NCBI RefSeq assembly: GCF_024679245.1
Contig: NC_090178.1
Coordinates: forward strand, 20,445,213 to 20,509,212
Direction of reading: 5' to 3'
Source of the DNA: Pseudorasbora parva
Taxonomy: Eukaryota > Chordata > Actinopteri > Cypriniformes > Gobionidae
DNA length: 64,000 bases
Positions 9,684 to 20,162 of the stretch are shown in pieces (the first letter of the stretch is position 1; each line of letters begins with the position of its first letter). The position numbers were made by a program, and so were the translations under genes. Under the pieces are notes generated by a model. That model was not told the origin of the DNA. It ran no database searches and worked only from the letters and a program-made list of their open reading frames with translations.

Positions 9684-10660
9684 AACAACCGGGGGTTCTC
9701 GTTTCCCTGCGGGTCAGAAGACACAGACCTCCTGGCAACCGAGCTCTGCTTCTGTGGACAATTCTTTGCCACATGTCCAGCGACTTGGCACTTGAAACAT
9801 ATTGGTTGTCCATCCTCAGTGAATTTTGGCTGAGATCTAGGCCTAGAGGTTTCCACCCTTGTACAACCACCCCTTATAGCCAAATTTTTCACAGCTTGAG
9901 TCAATTCACTAATTGCTTTGCCTTGTTCAGCTACCACTTCAAGAACATCTTCTAAGGTGACACGTTTTTTTTCTTGCACCGTGAGAACTGAACATTGTGT
10001 CATGTTACTACTACAACGAGACTTAGTAACTTTTGAACTCGCTGGGGGCTCTTCTACATACCAAAGCTGTGCTTCATCTCGCACCTCTATCATTGTGCAC
10101 CTAGGGTGGTCTCGCACGAATTTGCGAAGCTCTCTCCGCAGAGATGGGTCATGAACCCCTTCAATGAATTGATCCCTCAGTGCCACCCGTTCGTTTGCAA
10201 TAGCACCAGGGGAACATTTTAAAACCAAGCTGAGGGCTTGTGACAGTGCATGAGAGAAGTCTCTTAAGCTTCCCCCCTCTAGTTGTCTTCGGCTGTAAAA
10301 ACTGTGCAAAAGCTGAGGTGCACTGCGTCTGTCTCTAAACGCCTCTCTGAGGTACTCGAATACATCGTCAACCCCATCATCAGTAACACTGCGAAGACGT
10401 ACCTCTTCCAAGGCCGTGCCCCTTAACAGAGACATTACAAAGTCATACTGATCCTGCTCGGACTGATGCCTAGCACGCAGCACCCGCTCGACTTCCTCTA
10501 CAAAATCATCGACTGACCTGCCATCTTTCTCCATATCGCCGCAATATGGTGATATGTGTCTCTCTCTCGGGACGTACACATAAGACCGTTGATTAAGTGA
10601 GGAAATGGCCTCCATTGCTTGATCATGTTTACTTTGCAACTCTCTAATTTGTTCTGTCAA
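9680..10660 (-). CDS. Gag polyprotein of the gypsy element
   Basis: About 326 residues. The central part (YLREAFRDRR, LRDFSHALSQALSLVLK, RDQFIEGVHDPSLRRELRKF) is a Ty3/gypsy Gag capsid fold of the type also seen in PNMA proteins; near the C-terminus a zinc knuckle CFKCQVAGHVAKNC (C-x2-C-x4-H-x4-C, residues 288-301) binds RNA. Gag forms the cytoplasmic particle in which reverse transcription occurs. The frame opens at about 10705 but has no ATG before residue 16 (10615); residue 1 as listed is TTG. An ATG at 10680 lies in the neighbouring frame and closes after seven codons. So the start is either internal, non-AUG, or lost through a small indel. The gag stop overlaps the start of the pol frame. 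Confidence 0.88.
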   Translation of the reverse strand: MTEQIRELQSKHDQAMEAISSLNQRSYVYVPRERHISPYCGDMEKDGRSVDDFVEEVERVLRARHQSEQDQYDFVMSLLRGTALEEVRLRSVTDDGVDDVFEYLREAFRDRRSAPQLLHSFYSRRQLEGGSLRDFSHALSQALSLVLKCSPGAIANERVALRDQFIEGVHDPSLRRELRKFVRDHPRCTMIEVRDEAQLWYVEEPPASSKVTKSRCSSNMTQCSVLTVQEKKRVTLEDVLEVVAEQGKAISELTQAVKNLAIRGGCTRVETSRPRSQPKFTEDGQPICFKCQVAGHVAKNCPQKQSSVARRSVSSDPQGNENPRLL

Positions 10661-10979
10661 ATTATCTCCGCTATGGTCATCAACTGGGTCTGAAATTGTG
10701 AGAGTTTAAATCTTAAAAGTCTCTTTTACAAAGCTCTGAAAAGGATAAGTGCTTGTAGTCCCTCTGATCCAATGCAACACCTGTCCAATAGTCTTTTGGT
10801 CCCTGGCCGATGAAATCTAGCTGGGTCCTGCAATGCTCCACAACGATCCGTCCCTCTGCTCCCCACAGCCGCCACTCTCCTCGCTTGCAGGAATCTTTAG
10901 TCTTATCTTCACCACTACCGCATTATCTCACTACATTTCCTTTATATTGCACACATAAAAAACTAACACTCTTGGAATA

Positions 10980-10996
10980 CCCCACTCCTGGTACCA
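10980..10996 (-). promoter_or_regulatory. Primer binding site, tRNA-Leu(UAA) type
   Basis: Two bases after the 5' LTR the minus strand reads TGGTACCAGGAGTGGGG. This is complementary, over 17 bases, to the 3' end of vertebrate tRNA-Leu(UAA) with its CCA tail, as I recall that tRNA. It starts minus-strand cDNA synthesis. Confidence 0.75.
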
Positions 10997-11668
10997 AATG
11001 TGGCCACTGGAAATGACACTCAGGACCAACAGATATAGGTGAGGTTCGTATTTTATTCCTTAACAATTGAGTTGGGGTCTCTACTTCTTTTATTTATAGT
11101 ATGTGGGGCGAAAAGCCATAAGAAACCAAAAGGCAATGTCAGAATATCTTCAGATTTCACAACAAACGATAACCCCAAAAATAAAGACAGTATAAAGTAC
11201 AATTTGTTGTCTCTTCTTGTGTGCAATAATAAAGGAACAATGCAAAAAAAGTACAACAGCAGTAATAATAATAATACGGTAGTGGCACTCTAACCAAAAA
11301 AAGAAAACAACATCTTAGAACTGCACAAACAGTTAGACTGTAATACCACTTACAAAAATACACTTAAAATAATATAGTGTGGACATTACTCACTTTTCCT
11401 GTGTTTCTTTTAAACACACTGATATATCACATCTTTCACGTGAACAGGCCTCTTCTATACAGGTGGTACGTTAGCTCAGCCACACTTACACATCTACGCA
11501 ATCCTGCGTAAACATCCAACTCCCTATGGATATAAATTTACATTCAATGCAATCTTCCAGTAAACAGCTAATATACACTTTCATGAAAGCATTATGCATA
11601 TATCCGTACCTGGACGATATCAAATTACACCTAAGCAGCAATTGTGCGCACATACAGCATAACTCTGT

Positions 11669-12435
11669 CCCTGCGTCCCAATTCGCATACTATCCATCCT
11701 AAATAGTATTCGAAAATAGAATTAGTATGTCCCAAATCGTAGTATGTTGAAAAGAGTATTCCAAAGATTCCCGGATGGTTTACTATTTCCGGTCCGAATT
11801 CACAGTATGGATCGATGGGCACTCTAACGGCTGATATTGCCCACAACCCATTGCGAGTTGGACGAGGATTCGATTAGAACTACAAACGCGGATAAAAAGC
11901 GTTAAAAAACTACAAACATGACGGATGTGCGAGTTCGACGGTTAAGTAGAGAAGTTTAGATAAAGGGGTTTGAGTGACCAACTATCAATATTTAACCTGA
12001 CAAAAATATATTTATTCAGTGTTGTCACATTATATTTCACCCGCAGCAGCATTGAGAACTTTTGAAATGACACGTTTGGCCATTAACTTTTAAATGCATC
12101 ATTATATTTAAACTGTAAACACATTAGGAGAGTCTCTGCATTAAAGACCCACAAATGGCAGATCAACGAGCGGCTACATTTCTCTCCGATACGGCAGGAG
12201 ATTAAACTGAATGTGAAGGATTTGAACTGTGACGAATCTGACGATGATTGACAGGGCAGATAAACGGTGACGGGATGCACGTAACTAAGCGACAGAGTCC
12301 GTTAAAGATGGCGAAGTAGTATGTCCCGAAGCTTGCATACTTTTCTGCTACACACTCAAAAGTATATACTTTTTCTTCACAAAAAGAGTACATACTTTTA
12401 GGACGTAGTATAAGTAGGCGAATTGGGACGCAGCA
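11669..12435. mobile_element. TIR element (CCCTGCGTCCCAAT family) nested in the gypsy LTR, 767 bp
   Basis: Ends CCCTGCGTCCCAATTCGC and, inverted, TGCTGCGTCCCAATTCGC. Comparison with the uninterrupted LTR (empty site around 5178) shows a TGT duplication at 11666-11668 and 12436-12438, so the target duplication is 3 bp. No transposase is encoded. Related copies lie at 52503-53231 and, as a half copy in inverse orientation, at 17440-17669. A 3-bp duplication fits PIF/Harbinger or CACTA-type enzymes, but the ends match neither in my memory, so the superfamily is left open. Confidence 0.85.
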
Positions 12436-12484
12436 TGTGACTTCCTCATCGCGAGTGTGCGCCTGTGTTTGTCCCGACATGCGA

Positions 12485-12492
12485 TGACGTCA
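12485..12492 (-). promoter_or_regulatory. CRE-type palindrome TGACGTCA in the 5' LTR
   Basis: Copy of the box in the promoter LTR. The nested transposon begins about 50 bp downstream in element orientation, so the box is kept but is now separated from the rest of the LTR. Confidence 0.45.
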
Positions 12493-12595
12493 CCTGACTT
12501 TTCTTAAAGGAGCCTCGTTATTTTCTCTGCAGATATATACTGCACTATCATTAAAAGTATTTAAACTCCCCTTAACCATCACCTGGTTACATTAA

Positions 12596-13165
12596 TAAAT
12601 CACAATTTTTCCAAAAGTGGAGCTACTTTTCAATAACGTCTGGTTCTGTATTTGCAATGATAATCTGATCTAAATCTGTGAAACTCCAAATAAACCTTGT
12701 TTTATGGATCATGTAAAATTGGGATCTTAAATGACAATGTGTAGTTAGGTGCTAATTATTTCGAAAGGACATGATAGATTTTTTTTGTTTTGCTTCCATC
12801 ATGTTTGCATTTACTGTATTTACATTTTCCACTCGTTTACACACCTATAGGGATGGATTTGTGGTAATCAACAGTTTGCTAACATTAAGTTAAAAACAAC
12901 ATCCTTAAAGGCTTGTTTGGAAACTTTTTTTTTTTACGGTCCACACTTAAGACCAGAGTTGGCTGTCACTCTCGTCAAAAGGCTCATTTAATCGCTGAAG
13001 CACATGTTAAGGACAGCATGACTGACCTGTCCAAATGGGACTGTCACGGGGTCTATCAGTATACAAATGCCATATAATTAAACCTGACAAATCAGCTTTT
13101 CTTGAGAGGCTGCAAAATGTCTTCAGTTTAGTAAACCAAAGAAATGTGTCTGTCTATCTATCTAT
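12596..13165. other. Non-coding, no feature recognised
   Basis: AT-rich sequence flanking the gypsy element, ending in a short TCTATC run. No open frame or repeat end. Confidence 0.4.
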
Positions 13166-13581
13166 GGGCCCTATTGTAACGATCTAAATGCATGGTCTGA
13201 AGTGCATGACACAGGTGCGCTTAGGGTGTGTCAGAATCCACTTTTGCTCGTTTAATGACGGTCGGCGTGCCAGGCGCATGGTTCAAAGGGGTTGTGCCTA
13301 CTCTCATAATGAGTTATGGGTGTGTTTTGGGCTTAATGTGCAATAAACCATTCAGGGCCTCATATCCCATTCCTTTTTAAAGCCAGTTGCTCTTGCACCA
13401 TGGCAGATTCGCTATTTGCATGACGGAATTTGCGAGTGGAAAGACTGAACGCTTCTCCAGAGAGGAATCCTTTTACTTTTAATATTTAAAAATGTTTGTG
13501 TTCTGCTGAGTCTCCCTGTGTGTGTAATAAGCAGAGTGTAGTGTTGTGTACCCACTTATAAGCACCTTTAAGTGCGCAGGA
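13166..13581. repeat. Fragment of a GGGCCCTATTnTAACGATC-type dispersed repeat
   Basis: Starts GGGCCCTATTGTAACGATCT, which I recognise as the end of a very common cyprinid non-autonomous DNA transposon; the following GCATGGTCTGAAG and GACGGTCGGCGTGCC blocks fit it. It is broken at 13582 by a TTAA element; sequence after that element (TTAGACCAGGTTTTTGTCGG, near 14201) may be its continuation. The opposite end is absent. Confidence 0.5.
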
Positions 13582-13585
13582 TTAA

Positions 13586-14176
13586 AGGAACACTCCACTT
13601 TTTTTTAAAATAAGTTCATTTTACAAGTCCCTTAGAGGTAAACAATTGAGTTTTACCGGTTTGGAATCCATTCAGCCGATCTCTGTATCTGGCGGGAGCA
13701 CCTTTTAGCTCAGCATCCATCATTGAATCGGATTAGACCATTAGCATCGCACGCAGAAATGACCAAAGACTTTATTTTTCAAAGATAATATTTTTCCTAT
13801 TTAAAACTTGACTCTTCTGTAGTAACATTGTGTAATAAGACCAACGGAAAATTAAAAGTTGCAATTTTTAGATTGATATAGATAGGAAATATTTTCTCCT
13901 TCCTGCATAATCACGGAGCTTTGCTGCCGTATCATGGGTTCAGCGGTGCAATGATATTACACAGTGCCTGAAAGCAGTACACAGATAGGTAACTTCCAAT
14001 GTGACCGGAACTAAGTTTGTGTAGTTGCAGAGAATGCACTTTTACGACAGTAGATATGTGATTATTACGCAGGGATGAGAAAATATATGAATTTAAAACT
14101 TTAACTCGGTTTAAAGGGACTTGGAAAATAAGCCCCTTTTTTAAAAAAAAAAAAAAAAAAAAAGTGGAGTGTTCCT
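13586..14176. mobile_element. TTAA-flanked Kolobok-like non-autonomous element, 591 bp
   Basis: Ends AGGAACACTCCACTTTTTTT and its inverse AAAGTGGAGTGTTCCT, flanked on both sides by TTAA (13582-13585, 14177-14180). It contains no transposase; the 85-codon minus-strand frame inside is chance. The TTAA target and the AGG terminus match other elements in this window, one of which carries a THAP exon, so Kolobok is favoured over piggyBac. Confidence 0.8.
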
Positions 14177-14222
14177 TTAAATACCACAAAATTGTTTTAT
14201 TTTAGACCAGGTTTTTGTCGGC

Positions 14223-14373
<151 letters not shown>

Positions 14374-17300
14374 GTATGTCTAATGTCTAATCTCATCTCA
14401 TCTTGAGTTTCGTCAAATATAAAGCTAAAACAGCAAGTTCAGTTGATTCAAGTTATGATATTTTAAAAGGAGGGTAATTCAAGTGTTTTGTAATTACATT
14501 TTGTCTCCCTGGCTTTTTAATAGTCTATTTATTGCATCAAAGCAACATTCACTCATGCAAGCGAGACAGCGAGTGTTTTAAAAGGCAATGACTCCTCTCT
14601 CTATTGGAGAGGGAAAGCTTCCTTTCGCCTTGCATCTATGTCAGGCTCACAGATCAATGAGCAAACATGGCGATAGATTGTGTGGAGGAGGAGGATGAAG
14701 AAGGATGAGAGAAACTGGAAAAGGATGAGCAGAGGTCGGACACTGCTGCATCAGCACTCCGATGGACAACCATCCATCCTGGTCTGAAAACACACACACA
14801 CACACTTTAAATACAACCTTATCTCATTAATGCACACATGACCTTCCGCACCGAAGCCCCCCTTTCCCCCATACAGTGCTGTAAACACACCAAGGCTGAT
14901 GTGCAGCGAGTAATTTGTTTAAACAGAGCACAATAATGGATTGCCTAATTTGCCTTGCTGATGTAAATGAATGGATCAGTTAACTTACGGGTGTGGGAAA
15001 ATTCTGTGAGTGGACCTGGAGGAGTCACAATGCAGAGTTCAGTATGTATGTATGTAACCTAGATTTCAAAGTGACTGTAAAATCACCCAGCACTTAAGGT
15101 AGATGGAACCTCCCTGTTTGAAAGGAGAGAAAGTATGTCTTCCCTTTTAAGGGAAAAGAGAGGATTAGCTGTTGCTTTGAAGGGATGAAAGAGTATGTTT
15201 CAAATAAGATTTGTTTCGTTCTACTAAATCACATCAATGATTCACCAAGGCAAACTAATAAAAGATACTTAACTTAAGAGATGGACCCAAATACCTTTCC
15301 AGTAACCATTTAGTCCATAACATGCTTCACTTCCTGACAATATTCAATATTTTTCTTAGAAGCCTCATTATTCACATGCAGGAGCTTTAAGATTTTAACA
15401 GCAGGTCCCCATTATGATGAGTAATCCAGATGAGTAATCCGAATTTACATCAGACAATCAGATTACATTATTTCTGAGTCCAGAATTAGATTAAATGGAA
15501 TCTTTTGAGAACTGAAATTGGAAAAAGATTATATTGTATATTGTTTATTACATTCTAACATTTAGAACTAATATTTGTCTCCTTCACTAAATCAAATAAG
15601 CTAATTCATGATCAAATTTAGAGCCCTCTGCAACCACTTGTATGCGAAAACCACATACATCAAATTTGTTAAACCAACTTTTAAAATGATTAGAACTGCA
15701 AAACTAAGTGACTCTACAAAAGTACTCATTATTTCTGAGTTAAAAAAACAAAACAAAGCAAATTTGCGTGAGAACATTTTCTGAGCAAATAAATATGCTA
15801 ATTATACAACAACATCATTAGTGAAAGAGGCCCTTTGTCTTCAGCGCTTTGCTAAGGTAATGTTTTAGAGCAGAACGCAACATCTTGGCCTTTGAGGCGA
15901 TTATCTGTTCGGTGCAGCTTAATACCCAGTGTCTGTCCAATTCCCAAATGTCAAACGTTCAATTCCAAATTCACAAATGTCTCCTAACTCACCACAGACT
16001 GTTACACCACTGCGTTTAATATAAGAATCAATATTCAGGAGAGTGGCTGTGCGCATTCAGGAGGTGAGTGTTTTTAATTGATTCGCAACGACCACAGATA
16101 GACCTCGGGGAACAGAATCTGCTAGACAGCCAAAAACTCACCCAGAGTTCTTCATCCCTGCCCTCAATAATCTCTGGTAAGAGAGTAATGGAGTGATCAT
16201 TTAATATGAGTTCTGACAGCCTTTTTGTCTCCAGTGCCAAATTGCCTCTCTCTCTCTCTCTGCATTATTGTGACGATGAAATATGACTGGTAAACATATT
16301 TGTTCAAAAAAATTACCCTTAATGCAAAACGAGCAATTTGGACAGGTGTACTAAAGTGTCAGGAGTTCGAGACAAAACACTTGTCTGTTTGCCAGTGCTG
16401 CGAATGCTCACAAGTCTTTGTTTTTATTTATTCATTTATTGTTCGTGTGAGAAAGACTGCCATTTTTCTCATATTATTCCAAGAGCCTACCTCTCGCTGA
16501 CGGAACGACCATCTATCACAACCCTCCTCCGCTACCGTGTCCTCTCCCCTGACTTTGAGAAAGCACTCCATCATGTTTGTTTGTGTCCTGACAGAAAGCC
16601 ACACTGTTTAACCAAACCAGGAAGTTGCACGGTTCCATTCCAAACTCTTGAATAATGCAGATGCAATAAGTTGCGCATGTGATAATTGCTACTCTCGATC
16701 TTAGCGTATTGAGCACTGAAGAATCAAAATAATTTGAAAAGAGGGAGTGCGGCTCCCTAACTCTTTATATTGAACGAGAGGCAATTATACCACTGTGCAT
16801 CAACCCAAAACAGAAATCAACTGGAAAGAACTGTGCTAATGATTTACAACACAAACAGTAATGATGCACAGATGCAGAAATGTTATCTGCCACCTTGATT
16901 CATGTCAGCATCACCAAGATCAATAACTTCCGGTCTTAACTATCATTTCCATTATCATTTCTCAGAAGTTGCATCACAGCGGCAGACTCCACTACTATAT
17001 CGCACATTCACAGCAATCTTCGGGGATTACACTCACTTCGCTTTTCTGAGGCTATAGCTACTCTAGTTCCCTTCCCGCTGCAAGTTGTCCCATCCAACTA
17101 TTGCTATCTGCCCACGAATAAAGTAAAATTGCTAAAAAAAATGTAATCAGATGCACTTTTGCAACTAAGTTTACTGAAAAATATAACCAAGGGACTAGAC
17201 TCTGTGATTAATTTCAACATACAGAACATGTATATATATAATTTCCTACCATTTTGAAAAGAGAAAAGAAGTAGCACTGGAAATCTGCCAGTCTTTTATG

Positions 17301-17439
17301 CGGAGAACTCGCCTAACATATCTTAACCTAAGTCCACATTTTTGTTGCAGATGAAATATAACATGGATAACATCAAATAAATATTTTATATCAGTTCAAA
17401 TATTAATTATTAATCACTCAAACCTCTTTAACCAATTTA
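14374..17439. other. Non-coding, mostly unique
   Basis: No gene. Short simple tracts only (CA run near 14790, GTAT run near 15043, CT run near 16243). Small open frames at 16028-16240 and 16300-16716 have no domains. Parts with low repeat content, for example 14560-15010, could hold conserved regulatory DNA, which cannot be judged from one sequence. Confidence 0.4.
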
Positions 17440-17669
17440 ACTTTCACTTACGCACACCACCATGTGTTTGTAGTTCTGCACTGAATCCTCCTCCAAAGAG
17501 CAATGGGTTTTAGGCAATATTAGCCACAATAGTGTGCACAGAGCCACACTTCGAAAGTCTACCGGAAATAGTAGACCATCCGCGGACTTTTGGCATACTC
17601 TTTTCAACATACTATACACTTCTTGTAATCTCACATACTATTTGATAGTATGCACATTGGGACACAGGG
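17440..17669 (-). mobile_element. Half copy of the CCCTGCGTCCCAAT-family element
   Basis: On the minus strand it starts CCCTGTGTCCCAATGTGC at 17669, followed by blocks shared with 11669-12435 (CATACTATC, GTATGTTGAAAAGAGTAT, GGTCTACTATTTCCGGT, AACCCATTG, GAACTACAAAC). Only the first 230 bp are present; the other end is missing. Confidence 0.7.
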
Positions 17670-18434
17670 ATATAAAAAGGAAGAGAAGCGGGAAAATGGG
17701 GAACAAAGGAAGCGGGAACGGAACACAGGTCCAAAGTCCAAAAACAGAGCATGATCGTTACACATCTTTTTCCTATAATTTTTTCCAATATTATACCCAT
17801 ACCCAAAAAATAAATCCAAACCAGTTCCATTACCATTATGTAGATTTGGTATTGTCTTCTCATAATGGTAAAATGAAAATTTTTCAAGAGTAAAAAATTG
17901 CCACATACCCCCTGACACCCCCTTCAGAGCTTTCACTTTGAAAACTCTATAATGCCACATTTTTTATGCATGTGTAAAACATATGGTTGGAGTATTATCT
18001 GCCATGAGTTGTCCATCCCTCACTACACCTGGCTCCACCAGTAGCAGAGTGGTGCTAGCCTCCAACCCTATAAAACGTGACTCCATGCACTCTTTTTTTC
18101 CCTTTCTGTCTTCCTCACACTGCCCTTCAGTACTTCCAAACTGGATAATGCACTGTAAATGTCATAAATGTTTAGGTAGGAGACAGAGCTGCACTGGGGT
18201 TAGTATGTCTGGGCGGAGGTGGATTTAGCTCTGTTGGGGAATCACATCTCCATTGGATATTAGATGACATTTATTGGAATGCACCTGGCGTCATGGGAAC
18301 CGTCAATCAGATGCGAAGCACTTCTTTCCTAAGCTGTTTACTTGTAGCCACAGACACAAATCAATCCAGTATTCAAACATGCACACAGACACAGACACAG
18401 AGACAAAATCATGATATATGATGAAGTCTGTTTG
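17670..18434. other. Non-coding, no feature recognised
   Basis: A short A-rich purine stretch (17675-17720) is followed by unique sequence and a small CACAGA run near 18385. No supported gene. Confidence 0.4.
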
Positions 18435-18781
18435 TGTTTGTATAATGTTTCATTTAGCTTTCCTGTTCTGTTCTAGTTATTTCTGTCAGTTTGTTAATTG
18501 GTTCAGGTCTCATCTATTCCCTAACTGTTTGTTTCTATGGTTTCTAACTGATTAGGTTCCTCAATTCAGGTGTTGTGTAAAATATCTAGTTAGTTTCTCC
18601 CCCTGTTTGCTATTTAAGCCCTCTGTTTCAGTTAGTCCCTTGTCTTGCTTTGTTATTGTCCATGTGTAACGTTGGTTGTTTTTATTCTTGGTATGCTCCT
18701 GTTGGTTTTGTTTATTCTTCAATTAAATGAATATTTTTTTCATTGTTGTGTGCTCCACTATACAGTCACTATCTGTGACAA
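18435..18781 (+). repeat. Possible solo LTR or LTR fragment
   Basis: Composition and layout resemble a small gypsy LTR on the plus strand: T-rich upstream part, TATTTAAGCCCTCTG as a TATA-like core near 18612, ATTAAA-type poly(A) signals near 18723 and an end in TGTGACA at 18781. The 5' boundary and target duplication were not found, so this is tentative. Confidence 0.35.
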
Positions 18782-19004
18782 TATCAAAGTGGCTTATAAA
18801 CCACAAAGATTTTTCTTATACAATTTATATGTTGATGAAATATTTCCTTAATTTCAACAATGTTTGTTCTGTTAGGCTCTTCATAATGGCCTTTTAAACT
18901 TGGTGAGTGCTCATATTAAACCTGTCTGTACTGTATAATTTTAGAGGTACTGGGTCCAATTCAATTTAGATTTACATTTTGCATGATTCTCTTCACTCCA
19001 ACAG

Positions 19005-19280
19005 TATTTTTGTTAAATGGTAAATGGACTGAATTTATAAAGCGCTTTCAACAGACCTATGGCCATCCAAAGTGCTTTACATTTAAGCCTCACATTAACC
19101 CATTCATACACAGACAGTGATGTCCGCCATGTAAGGCACCATCCAGCTCGTCGGGAGTAGCTGGGGTTAGGTGTCTTGCTCATGGACACCTTGACACTTG
19201 GTCAGGTGGAAGCGGGGATTGAATCACCAACCATGTAGGTTTGTAGACAACCTACATGAATCACTGAGCCACTGCCGCCC
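19005..19280 (-). repeat. tRNA-derived SINE, minus strand
   Basis: Read on the minus strand the head is GGGCGGCAGTGGCTCAGTGA, containing an RNA polymerase III A box (TGGCTCAGTGA against TRGCNNAGYGG), followed about 40 bp later by a B box (GATTCAATCC against GGTTCGANNCC). The body (CCTAACCCCAGCTACTCCCG) and the 3' part ending ATTCAGTCCATTTACCA are those of a fish-wide dispersed repeat. SINEs are copied by a partner LINE through the 3' tail. The decayed B box suggests an old copy. Confidence 0.6.
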
Positions 19281-19299
19281 TATTATATTATATGCAAGT

Positions 19300-19382
19300 G
19301 TGGCGTGGTGGATGAGCGAGAGACAAGAGAGGACTCGAGACCTCTCACTCCTCCAACGTCTCTCACTCATCCACCTCGCCAC
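19300..19382. other. 83-bp imperfect palindrome
   Basis: 25-base arms at 19300-19324 and 19358-19382 pair at 23 positions; an inner stem GAGAGG/CCTCTC adds to the hairpin. No RNA gene is recognised. Confidence 0.7.
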
Positions 19383-19553
19383 ATATCCTCATTGCCCCTC
19401 GCAAGCCGGAGGAAACACCCGAGATGGTGCCTGCCTAACCCCCCCTAAATGGGTTCCTGCGAATTGGGTTCGGGGTAATTTTGGTGGAAGCGGGTATAAA
19501 ATGAAAATAATGCTGACAACCGTCCTTATATGCATCCAAGCTCCCTCATGAGA

Positions 19554-19945
19554 GGACTCGAGAAAACAGCCACCTTCCACCTCAGAAACATCACTAAGCT
19601 ACGGGACATGCTAATCTTTTCTGATGGAGAAAAGTTAGTTTATGCATTTATGACCTCTAGACTGGATTACTGTAATGCATTACTAGGTGCTTGTCCTGTA
19701 TCATCAATAAACAAGTTACAATTAGTCCTAAATGCAGCTGCTATTTCTTACAATGTCAAGAATATATAACCCAAGTTTTCAGTACATTGGTTACCTATCA
19801 AGTTCTGTATCGGTTACAAAGTATTGGTACTGACCTAAGGCCCTAAATGGTTTAGCTCCTGTATTTAACCAATATTCTATCGCCCTACAATCCATCACAC
19901 TGTTTAGGGTCTGGACTTTTATGATGGCCTGATGTTGATAGGAGT
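19554..19945 (+). pseudogene. LINE reverse transcriptase C-terminal fragment (L2/Rex1-like)
   Basis: The plus frame reads FHLRNITKLRDMLIFSDGEK and MTSRLDYCNALLGACPVSSI, a well-known fish LINE block after the RT palm. It is open only to 19769; related sequence continues in shifted frames to about 19945 (VHWLPIK-like and GPKALNGLAP-like pieces), so at least one frameshift is present. No endonuclease or 3' tail is visible. Clade assignment is from memory and uncertain. Confidence 0.6.
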
Positions 19946-20162
19946 TGTGTTGTATTGCTTGAGGCAAATGGTGGTCACACCAGATACTGACTGGTTATCG
20001 GCAAAGGAGAAGTGCTAACAGCAACAACAAAAAAATCTGATTTAGACAGATTTGAGAATAATATTTAAGAGAAAAAGGCCTTAGATGCTTGAGTTTAGCT
20101 CATGAACAAATTGAGGCAAAAACAACAGTGTTGCGTTTATAATTATATTCAGTTTAGATTAA

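Larger units (their letters stand above)
4515..12591 (-). mobile_element. Ty3/gypsy LTR retrotransposon, near full length, minus strand
   Basis: Two LTRs beginning TG and ending CA flank a complete set of internal parts in gypsy order: primer site, gag with a CCHC knuckle, protease, RT, RNase H, H2C2-DDE integrase and a polypurine tract. The element is bracketed by a TTAA duplication (4511-4514 and 12592-12595). Apart from a 767-bp transposon in the 5' LTR, the LTRs are practically identical, so insertion was recent. Defects: one amber codon between RNase H and integrase, no obvious gag ATG, and the LTR insertion. There is no env-like ORF, so it is a retrotransposon rather than a retrovirus-like element. 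Confidence 0.93.
10999..12591 (-). repeat. 5' LTR of the gypsy element, interrupted
   Basis: Same LTR as 4515-5338 but 1593 bp long, because a 767-bp TIR element plus a 3-bp duplication sits at 11669-12438. The length difference of 769 bp equals the insertion (770) minus the 1-bp deletion, so the rest is co-linear. In element orientation the insertion lies about 156 bp from the LTR start, just downstream of the TGACGTCA box, and may disturb the promoter. Confidence 0.93.

Noticed and set aside
8153..9955. Plus-strand open frames at 8153-8488, 8986-9408, 9421-9795 and 9575-9955
   Set aside because: Antisense to pol and gag, whose motifs on the minus strand are unambiguous.
13586..14176. piggyBac as the owner of the TTAA elements
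   Set aside because: TTAA fits piggyBac too, but the ends are not the piggyBac CCC type and the coding relative at 46412-47867 has a THAP exon, which favours Kolobok.
19005..19280. A functional tRNA gene on the minus strand
   Set aside because: A and B boxes are decayed and no cloverleaf or anticodon arm can be drawn; it matches a dispersed SINE-type repeat.
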